Source: an uncultured Gemmiger sp. (GTDB lineage: Bacteria; Bacillota; Clostridia; Oscillospirales; Ruminococcaceae). From it: a stretch of 5,361 nucleotides of DNA. The stretch covers positions 1 to 5,361 of the forward strand of contig CAUEKL010000167.1 in assembly GCA_959018215.1 (NCBI GenBank), in the 5' to 3' direction. The notes under the pieces are model-generated. The model did no database searches and was not told the origin of the DNA. It saw only the letters and a list, made by a program, of their open reading frames with translations. Shown one piece after another: positions 1 to 4,287 of this stretch. The translations under genes and the position numbers were made by a program. How positions within the stretch are numbered: position 1 is the first letter of the stretch; the number at the start of each line of letters is the position of its first letter.

Positions 1-71
1 GGGGCATGGGCCAGGGCGGGGGCGGAAAAATCCGGTGCGCGGTATTCCGGCAGGACAAAAGGACGGTTCAT
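1..71 (-). CDS. 5' end of an unrecognised leftward gene (partial)
   Basis: On the minus strand an ATG at 71-69 opens a frame that stays open to the window edge (23 codons plus two bases). The peptide starts MNRPFVLPEYRAPDFS and is followed by a proline- and alanine-rich stretch. A purine-rich ribosome binding site, GAGAGGAG (complement of 80-87), lies 8 bases before the ATG, and a good sigma-70-type promoter lies about 30 bases upstream of the start. These signals, not the short peptide, are the reason for calling a gene. No signal peptide or membrane segment is visible in these residues, and the start looks like that of a cytosolic protein. I do not recognise the family and assign no function. 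The gene is divergent from the glycosyltransferase operon, so the two share a control region. Confidence 0.65.
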   Translation of the reverse strand, partial: MNRPFVLPEYRAPDFSAPALAHA

Positions 72-100
72 GGGCGGGACTCCTCTCTGCGTTTTTCTTT

Positions 101-129
101 ACTGTAACACGGAGGGCGGGGGTTGTCGA
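101..129 (-). promoter_or_regulatory. Promoter of the leftward partial gene
   Basis: Read on the minus strand, TCGACA (complement of 124-129, five of six matches to TTGACA) is separated by exactly 17 bases from TACAGT (complement of 101-106). The -10 is preceded by TGT, which makes an extended -10. Transcription would start around position 94, leaving a leader of about 20-25 bases that includes the GAGAGGAG ribosome binding site. Spacing and both boxes are near the housekeeping consensus. The call rests on sequence match only. Confidence 0.6.
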
Positions 130-146
130 TACGGGACGTGAACTTT

Positions 147-163
147 TTGTTACAAAGTTGTAA
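147..163. promoter_or_regulatory. Palindromic operator candidate overlapping an extended -10
   Basis: Bases 150-163 read TTACAA-AG-TTGTAA, a perfect 6+6 inverted repeat with a 2-base centre. It sits in an AT-rich patch inside otherwise very GC-rich DNA. The left half forms part of TGTTACAAA (148-156), an extended -10 type sequence pointing right towards the glycosyltransferase operon. No good -35 stands at 16-18 bases: the nearest candidate, TTGTCG at 123-128, is 22 bases away. A dimeric repressor or activator bound here would lie across the rightward start site and just upstream of the leftward -35. The palindrome is seen directly; its role as an operator and the identity of any protein are inference. 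Confidence 0.4.
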
Positions 164-253
164 AAGTCACAAAGCACTGCCAAATCCGGAGGGGGCATCC
201 GCGTTTTTGTGGGCAAGAGACAAAAATTTCCAACCCCGAGGAGGGTGATTGAT

Positions 254-1426
254 ATGAAGATCCTGCTTACGTCCGACTGGTACATCCCCGCCGTCAACGG
301 GGTCGTCACCTCCCTGCTGGCTTTGCGCCGCCAGCTCACCCGCCAGGGACATGAGGTCCGGGTGCTGACCCTCTCCGGCAGCCTGCACAGCCACATCAGC
401 GGCGGCGTCTACGCCCTGGGGTCGGTAGATGCGGGGATGATCTACCCCGGCGCCCGGCTGCGCGCCCCCGAGGGGGACGCCCTGATCCGGGAGCTCATCG
501 CCTGGGGGCCGGACATCGTGCACTCCCAGTGCGAGTTCAGCACCTTTGCCCCTGCCCGGCGGATCGCCCGGGCCTGCGGGGCCCCCCTGGTGCACACCTA
601 CCACACGGTGTATGAAGATTACACCCACTACTTCTCCCCCAGCCGCCGGTGGGGCAAGGCCCTGGTGCGGGGGTTCACCCGGAGCATCGCCGCCCGGTGC
701 GACGCCCTGCTGGCCCCCACCGACAAGGTGCGGGAACTGCTGCTGGGCTACGATGTACCCTGCCCGGTGTACACCCTGCCCACCGGCATCGACCTGGACC
801 GGTTCCGGGTGGACCGGCGGGAAGGGCTGTGGCTGCGGGACAGACTGGGCATCCCCCAGCACCGGCCGGTGCTGCTCTACCTGGGCCGGCTGGCCCGGGA
901 GAAAAACCTGGACGACCTGCTGGAGGTGGCGGCGGCGGTGCCCGGGGCCACCTTGCTGGTGGCCGGGGACGGCCCCGACGGGCCCCGCATCCGGGCGGAG
1001 GCAGAGCGCCGGGGGCTGGATGTGGTGTTCGGCGGAATGGTGGACCCCAAGGACGTACCGGTGTGGTACGCAGCGGCGGACCTCTTCCTCAGTGCTTCCA
1101 CCAGCGAGACCCAGGGGTTGACCTATCTGGAAGCCCTGGCGGCGGGGCTGCCGGTGATCTGCCGGGCGGACCCCTGCCTGAAAGGGGTGCTGACCGACGG
1201 CGGCAACGGCTACGGCTGTGCCGACGCCGCCGGGATGGCCGCCCGGGTACAGGCCCTGCTGGCCGACCCTGACGGGCTGGCGGCCATGCACCGCCGGGCC
1301 CTGGTTTCGGCCCGGGCTTTCTCCGAAGAAAATTTTGCCCGCCGGGCGGCGGCGCTCTACCGGGAGCAGATTTTGCTCCACCGCGCCGCCCCGGCTCTGG
1401 AAAGGAGCGCTGTATGGACCGCGTGA
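254..1426 (+). CDS. GT4 glycosyltransferase, probable diacylglycerol alpha-glucosyltransferase (LafA/MGS-like)
   Basis: This 390-residue GT-B fold enzyme probably transfers a hexose from a nucleotide sugar to diacylglycerol at the inner membrane face, the first step of glycolipid (lipoteichoic-acid anchor type) synthesis. The N-terminal Rossmann domain opens with KILLTSDWYIPAVNGVVTS, the glycine-containing loop typical of GT4 enzymes. HSQCEFS (90-96) and HTYHTVYEDYTHYF (114-127) match what I recall of the streptococcal and listerial LafA/alpha-MGS group. The C-terminal donor domain shows LYLGRLAREKN (208-218), AGDGP (237-241) and the EX7E motif, E285 to E293, in ETQGLTYLE. No signal peptide or membrane span is visible, as expected for a peripheral membrane enzyme. 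The ATG at 254 is chosen because GAGGAGGG (238-245) lies 8 bases upstream. An in-frame GTG at 209 has no such site. The acceptor and sugar are inferred from family resemblance; another lipid or polysaccharide acceptor remains possible. Confidence 0.85.
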   Translation: MKILLTSDWYIPAVNGVVTSLLALRRQLTRQGHEVRVLTLSGSLHSHISGGVYALGSVDAGMIYPGARLRAPEGDALIRELIAWGPDIVHSQCEFSTFAPARRIARACGAPLVHTYHTVYEDYTHYFSPSRRWGKALVRGFTRSIAARCDALLAPTDKVRELLLGYDVPCPVYTLPTGIDLDRFRVDRREGLWLRDRLGIPQHRPVLLYLGRLAREKNLDDLLEVAAAVPGATLLVAGDGPDGPRIRAEAERRGLDVVFGGMVDPKDVPVWYAAADLFLSASTSETQGLTYLEALAAGLPVICRADPCLKGVLTDGGNGYGCADAAGMAARVQALLADPDGLAAMHRRALVSARAFSEENFARRAAALYREQILLHRAAPALERSAVWTA

Positions 1427-2061
1427 GAAAAAATCCCTTTTTGTTTCTGAAAGGCTGCCGGGACTGGCTGGGGGAGACCCTGCGCAATCCCTTTCAGCTG
1501 ATTTCCCTGGCCGGGCTGCTCTTCTGCCTGGTGGCGGGGGTGTGGATGTGGCGCAACGGGCTGCTGACTTCCCGGGAAGCGCTGCAAGCCTTCCTCGACC
1601 CCTTCGGGGCCTGGGCGGCGGTGCTCTTCGTGGCGTTTCAGGCCATCCAGGTGGTGGTTCCAATTTTACCCGGCGGGCTGGGCTGTCTGGCCGGGGTGGT
1701 GCTCTTCGGGCCCTGGTACGGGTTCCTGTTCAATTACGTCGGCATCTGCGCCGGGTCGCTGGCAGCCTTTGCCATCGCCCGCAGCTGCGGCCGGCCCCTG
1801 CTCTACAGGATGTTCCCCCAGGCTCTCATCGACAAATACGACCGCTGGACCACCGAGGGCGGACGCTTTGCCCGGTGGCTGGCTTTTCTCATCTTCATCC
1901 CGGTGGCCCCGGACGATTACCTCTGTTTCCTGGCCGGGACCACCACCATGCGGTTCCGGGTGTTTGCGGCCATCATCTTTCTGGGCAAGCCCGCGGCCAT
2001 CGCGGCCTACAGCCTGGGCCTGACCCTGGTGTTCCAGCGGGTCCTGGGGCTCTGGGCCTGA
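1414..2061 (+). CDS. VTT/DedA-TVP38 family membrane protein (SNARE_assoc domain)
   Basis: This 215-residue integral membrane protein belongs to the VTT (SNARE-associated, TVP38/TMEM64/DedA) superfamily. Hydrophobic segments lie roughly at 28-46, 66-85, 88-106, 108-122, 153-175 and 183-207. Family hallmarks are the glycine-rich re-entrant region with PILPGGLGCLAG (83-94), the G-x3-G-x4-F-x2-AR signature at 110-123 followed by G126, and IPVAPDDYLCFLAG (162-175) followed by an MRFRVF segment. Some DedA-type relatives are known to move undecaprenyl phosphate or phospholipids across membranes; the substrate here is not known. The start overlaps the upstream glycosyltransferase by 13 bases, and its AAAGGAG (1401-1407) lies inside that gene, so translation is probably coupled. 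Lying between two probable glycolipid synthases, it may translocate or scramble their product or its precursor. That is inference from position. The family assignment is firm. Confidence 0.88.
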   Translation: MDRVRKNPFLFLKGCRDWLGETLRNPFQLISLAGLLFCLVAGVWMWRNGLLTSREALQAFLDPFGAWAAVLFVAFQAIQVVVPILPGGLGCLAGVVLFGPWYGFLFNYVGICAGSLAAFAIARSCGRPLLYRMFPQALIDKYDRWTTEGGRFARWLAFLIFIPVAPDDYLCFLAGTTTMRFRVFAAIIFLGKPAAIAAYSLGLTLVFQRVLGLWA

Positions 2062-2080
2062 CAAAGGAGGATTCCTACCT

Positions 2081-3082
2081 ATGCGTGTACATCTGTATAC
2101 CGGTTCCCTGGAAACGGTCCGCCGCAGCGGGGTGGGCCAGGCGGTGGCCCACCAGCGGGCCATGCTGCAAAGCGCCGGGGTGGAAGTGACCGAAAGCTGG
2201 CAGGGCCACGCCGACGCGGTGCACATCAACACCGTGCTGCCGGACGCGCCCCTGGCCGCCCTGCGGGCCAAAGCCCGGGGGGAGAAAGTGGTCTACTACG
2301 GCCATTCCACCATGCAGGATTTCCGGGATTCCTTTGTGGGGTCCAACCTGCTGGCGCCGCTCTTCAAGCGGTGGCTCTGCCTGTGCTACGGGCTGGGGGA
2401 CATCGTCCTCACCCCCACCCCCTACGCCAAGGGGATTCTGCAGACCTACGGTCTGCCCTGCCCGGTGCGGGCCATGTCCAACGGGGTGGACACCGCCTTC
2501 TTTGCCCCGGACAAGGCCCGGGGCGCGGCCTTCCGGGCAAACTACGGCCTGACCGATACCCAGAAGGTGGTGGTCAGCGCCGGGCATTTCATGCAGCGCA
2601 AGGGCCTGCCGGAGTTCATTGACCTGGCCCGGGCCCTGCCCGACGTACAATTCTACTGGTTCGGCTACACCCAGCCCGCCCTGGTGCCCGCCCCGGTGCG
2701 CCATGCCATGGACCATGCTCCGGCCAACCTGCATTTTCCCGGCTTTGTGAGCCAGGCGGAGCTGCGGGACGCCTACTGCGGGGCGGACCTGTTCTGCTTC
2801 TGCAGCCACGAGGAGACCGAGGGCATTGTGGTGCTGGAAGCCCTGGCCTGCGGGGTGCCGGTGCTGTTGCGGGACATTCCGGTGTACGAGGGCTGGCTCA
2901 CCGACGGGGTGAACGTCTACAAGGCCGCGGACGAGGCCGGGTTTGCGGCCAAAGCTGCGGGCATCCTGGACGGCACTTTGCCCGACGTGACCGCCGCCGG
3001 GCGGGCGGTGGCCGAAGCCCGCAGCCTGCCCAAGATGGGCGAAGCCCTGTGCGGGGTGTACAAGGACCTGTGCCCCGCATAA
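2081..3082 (+). CDS. GT4 glycosyltransferase, probable second-step glycolipid synthase (LafB/CpoA-like)
   Basis: This 333-residue GT-B enzyme probably adds a second hexose to monohexosyl-diacylglycerol. Features I recall from the LafB/CpoA group recur in order: RRSGVGQAVAHQRAML (14-29), AVHINTV (46-52), YGHSTMQDFRDSFVGSNLLA (73-92), the LTPTPYAKGIL loop (110-120) and MSNGVD (132-137). The donor domain follows, with SAGHFMQRKG (166-175), WFG (193-195) and the EX7E motif in EETEGIVVLE (E245 to E253), then RDIPVYEGWL. At 333 residues it is shorter than most GT4 proteins but normal for this group. No membrane span or signal peptide is seen. AAAGGAGG (2063-2070) lies 10 bases before the ATG, and the gene begins 19 bases after the VTT gene, so the three form one operon. 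Whether the donor is UDP-glucose or UDP-galactose cannot be told from sequence. Compared with the first enzyme it has a very different N-terminal domain, so the pair is not a recent duplication. Confidence 0.85.
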   Translation: MRVHLYTGSLETVRRSGVGQAVAHQRAMLQSAGVEVTESWQGHADAVHINTVLPDAPLAALRAKARGEKVVYYGHSTMQDFRDSFVGSNLLAPLFKRWLCLCYGLGDIVLTPTPYAKGILQTYGLPCPVRAMSNGVDTAFFAPDKARGAAFRANYGLTDTQKVVVSAGHFMQRKGLPEFIDLARALPDVQFYWFGYTQPALVPAPVRHAMDHAPANLHFPGFVSQAELRDAYCGADLFCFCSHEETEGIVVLEALACGVPVLLRDIPVYEGWLTDGVNVYKAADEAGFAAKAAGILDGTLPDVTAAGRAVAEARSLPKMGEALCGVYKDLCPA

Positions 3083-3098
3083 TTGACAGAAACTTTAC

Positions 3099-3128
3099 TT
3101 GTGCCGGACCCTCCCGGCGTGGTATGCT
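3099..3128 (+). promoter_or_regulatory. Possible promoter of the HD-domain gene
   Basis: TTGTGC (3099-3104) and TATGCT (3123-3128) are separated by 18 bases, and the -10 is preceded by TGG, which gives an extended -10. A small inverted repeat, GCCGG-6-CCGGC (3103-3107 with 3114-3118), fills the spacer. No run of T follows it, so it is not an intrinsic terminator, and read-through from the glycosyltransferase operon into the HD gene is possible. The -35 match is only moderate. Confidence 0.4.
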
Positions 3129-3159
3129 GGAAGTACTATCGCAAAGGAGGGCCTTTCAA

Positions 3160-3816
3160 ATGTCCATCACCCTGGAACAGGTCAAGCACAACGAGGAAGT
3201 GAACACCTATATCCGCAAAGCGGACGAGAGCCTGCGGGCCCTGGGCTTCACCGAGCACAGCTTTGCCCATGTGGGGCGGGTGTCGGCCCAGGCCAGCGAG
3301 ATCCTGCACACCCTGGGCTACGACGATCGCACCGCCGAGCTGGCGGCCATCGCCGGGTGGCTGCACGACATCGGCAACGTGGTCAACCGCATCGACCACG
3401 CCCAGAGCGGGGCGGTGATGGCCTTCCGCATCCTGGACAAGATGGGCTTTCCCCCGGAGGAGACGGCCACCATCATCACCGCCATCGGCAACCACGACGA
3501 GGGCACGGCTTTCCCGGTGAATGCGGTGGCCGCCGCCCTGATCCTGGCGGACAAGACGGATGTGCGGGCCAACCGGGTGCGCAACATCGACCCCGCCACC
3601 TACGACATCCACGACCGGGTGAATTCCTCGGTGCGGGAGTCCAAAGTCACCCTGGAAGGCGGGGAGGTCCGCCTGACTTTGACCATCGACACCAAGATGT
3701 GCGCGGTGATGGATTATTTCGAGATCTTCCTCGACCGGATGATCCTGTGCCGCAAGGCCGCCGAGGCCCTGGGCCAGAAGTTTGCCCTGGTCATCAACGG
3801 ACAGCGGATTCTGTGA
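3160..3816 (+). CDS. HD-domain phosphohydrolase of unknown substrate
   Basis: This 218-residue cytosolic protein has a metal-dependent HD phosphohydrolase domain. The expected metal ligands are present: H37, the H69-D70 pair in GWLHDIGN, and D131 in LILADKTDVRANRVR. Additional conserved-looking histidines are H80 and H112 (the latter in GNHDEG), so a two-metal site is possible. The C-terminal third (about 145-218) carries DIHDRVN, a beta-rich LTLTIDTKM stretch and a helical MDYFEIFLDRMILCRKAAE, ending in INGQRIL. I recall this architecture as a widespread, uncharacterised clostridial family. Nucleotides, cyclic dinucleotides and (p)ppGpp are substrates of HD proteins in general, but nothing here picks one. 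The ATG at 3160 has AAAGGAGG (3143-3150) 9 bases upstream. An in-frame GTG at 3049 lies within the preceding gene, lacks such a site and would add 37 unconserved-looking residues. The gene lies 77 bases after the glycosyltransferase operon and is followed by a terminator, so it may be monocistronic or the last gene of that transcript. Confidence 0.88.
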   Translation: MSITLEQVKHNEEVNTYIRKADESLRALGFTEHSFAHVGRVSAQASEILHTLGYDDRTAELAAIAGWLHDIGNVVNRIDHAQSGAVMAFRILDKMGFPPEETATIITAIGNHDEGTAFPVNAVAAALILADKTDVRANRVRNIDPATYDIHDRVNSSVRESKVTLEGGEVRLTLTIDTKMCAVMDYFEIFLDRMILCRKAAEALGQKFALVINGQRIL

Positions 3817-3828
3817 TTGTTTTTTTGC

Positions 3829-3856
3829 AAGGACGGGTTGTGGCCCGTCCTTTTTT
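3829..3856 (+). terminator. Rho-independent terminator after the HD-domain gene
   Basis: AAGGACGGG (3829-3837) pairs perfectly with CCCGTCCTT (3844-3852), a 9-bp stem with a 6-base loop (TTGTGG). It is followed by a T tract (3851-3856). It begins 12 bases after the HD gene stop codon. The other strand offers no T tract after the stem, so it works rightward only. It separates the HD gene from the repeat island and fbp. Confidence 0.92.
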
Positions 3857-3873
3857 GGTAGCAGCCGCCAAAA

Positions 3874-3925
3874 GGCTCCCCTGTGCAAGGGGAGCTGGCA
3901 GCCGTAAGGCTGACTGAGGGGTTGG
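3874..3925 (+). repeat. Double-hairpin intergenic repeat, copy 1 (rightward)
   Basis: The unit has two stem-loops and a short tail. GCTCCCCT (3875-3882) pairs with AGGGGAGC (3888-3895) in an 8-bp stem around GTGCA. CAGCC (3899-3903) pairs with GGCTG (3908-3912) around GTAA. GAGGGGTTG then ends the unit at about 3924. The same plan occurs twice in reverse orientation downstream. I recall very similar units scattered through intergenic regions of Faecalibacterium-like genomes. Copy number in this genome cannot be judged from one window. Boundaries are set by comparison with copy 2. Confidence 0.75.
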
Positions 3926-4108
3926 TTTACCACCTGGCTTATGGGGTGACGATAGTCCGCCGGATGGTCCTTCCTTTTGTGACCAAAAGGAAGCGAAAAG
4001 TCCCGCCGTTCCGAGGCGGCGGTTTTTCCGTCGCTTTTTGGCGGCAAAAAGCGACAACACCCCGGCAAACTACCGCTTTCCTGGAAACAAGAAGCAAGAG
4101 AAAGTACA
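3926..4108. other. Hairpin-rich core between inverted repeat copies 1 and 2, no gene seen
   Basis: This stretch has no credible ORF: no ribosome binding site, and basic, low-complexity translations. It holds three strong stem-loops. CTTCCTTTTG (3970-3979) pairs with CAAAAGGAAG (3984-3993) around a TGAC loop. CCGCCG (4003-4008) pairs with CGGCGG (4017-4022). GTCGCTTTTT (4030-4039) pairs with AAAAAGCGAC (4046-4055) around GGCGGC. The stretch is flanked by oppositely oriented copies of the double-hairpin repeat, so the whole 3874-4154 segment could be one composite, MITE-like unit. No clear target-site duplication is visible at its ends. Confidence 0.55.
4003..4027 (+). terminator. Terminator-like hairpin inside the repeat core
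   Basis: CCGCCG (4003-4008) pairs with CGGCGG (4017-4022) around an 8-base loop and is followed directly by five T (4023-4027). The form is that of an intrinsic terminator, although no gene ends just upstream. It could act as a back-up terminator after 3829-3856, or simply be a structural part of the repeat. Confidence 0.45.
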
Positions 4109-4154
4109 CAACCCCTCCGCCGCTGCGCGGCACCTCCCCTTACACAGGGGAGGC
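4109..4154 (-). repeat. Double-hairpin intergenic repeat, copy 2 (leftward)
   Basis: This is copy 1 in reverse orientation. The tail CAACCCCTC (4109-4117) is the complement of the GAGGGGTTG end of copy 1. A 5-bp stem follows, GCCGC/GCGGC (4119-4123 with 4127-4131, loop TGC). The head stem is CCTCCCCT/AGGGGAGG (4133-4140 with 4146-4153, loop TACAC). The head hairpin is close in sequence to copy 1, while the small hairpin differs in sequence but still pairs fully. Copies 1 and 2 face each other tail to tail across about 180 bases. Confidence 0.75.
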
Positions 4155-4163
4155 ATGGGGAAA

Positions 4164-4200
4164 GAGGGCGGCTGCGCCCCACCTCCCATGTACAGGAGGT
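4164..4200 (-). repeat. Degenerate tandem copy 3 of the double-hairpin repeat
   Basis: Immediately beyond copy 2, in the same orientation, a second pair of hairpins repeats the plan. GGGCG/CGCCC (4166-4170 with 4175-4179, loop GCTG) is followed by ACCTCC/GGAGGT (4181-4186 with 4195-4200, 8-base loop). CACCTCCC and the TACA in the loop are shared with copy 2. The CAACCCCTC tail is missing. The unit ends about 15 bases before the fbp -35 box, so it abuts that promoter. Confidence 0.55.
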
Positions 4201-4215
4201 CCACGGAAAGAACCT

Positions 4216-4243
4216 TTGCACCCCCGCCCCGTTGTGCTACAAT
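4216..4243 (+). promoter_or_regulatory. fbp promoter
   Basis: TTGCAC (4216-4221) and TACAAT (4238-4243) are separated by 16 bases, and TGC directly before the -10 makes it an extended -10. Both boxes are close to the housekeeping sigma consensus (TTGACA, TATAAT). A start near 4250 gives a leader of about 38 bases that ends in the AAAGGAGG ribosome binding site. No operator or riboswitch is apparent in so short a leader. Confidence 0.75.
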
Positions 4244-4287
4244 AAAACCAACACAACATACAATTCTGTGCAAAGGAGGACCCATTC

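Noticed and set aside
209..253. Upstream GTG start for the first glycosyltransferase
   Set aside because: The extra 15 residues (MGKRQKFPTPRRVID) are not family-like, and the strong GAGGAGGG site is placed for the ATG at 254. The family N-terminus (KILLTSDW) begins there.
167..1663. 498-codon open frame on the minus strand
   Set aside because: It is antisense to the first glycosyltransferase and the start of the VTT gene. The translation is proline/arginine/glycine-rich with no motif, typical of open antisense frames in GC-rich coding DNA.
3083..3088. Perfect TTGACA box right after the second glycosyltransferase stop
   Set aside because: No -10-like hexamer lies 16-18 bases downstream (the site reads GGACCC). 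The TATGCT at 3123 is 34 bases away, too far to pair with it.
3049..3159. Upstream GTG start for the HD gene
   Set aside because: It lies inside the preceding glycosyltransferase gene and has no ribosome binding site. AAAGGAGG at 3143-3150 clearly serves the ATG at 3160.
3857..4215. CRISPR array or riboswitch in the long intergenic region
   Set aside because: Repeats are few, inverted and of unequal spacing, with no regular spacers. The hairpins do not match a riboswitch layout I can recognise, and a separate promoter lies between them and fbp.
3136..4221. 361-codon open frame on the minus strand
   Set aside because: It runs antisense through the HD gene, the terminator and the repeats. It has a low-complexity composition, no ribosome binding site and no family resemblance.
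3883..4245. 120-codon rightward frame in the repeat island
   Set aside because: It translates the hairpin repeats themselves, giving basic, repeat-derived peptide. There is no ribosome binding site, and it crosses the fbp promoter. Such frames are commonly mis-called as hypothetical proteins.
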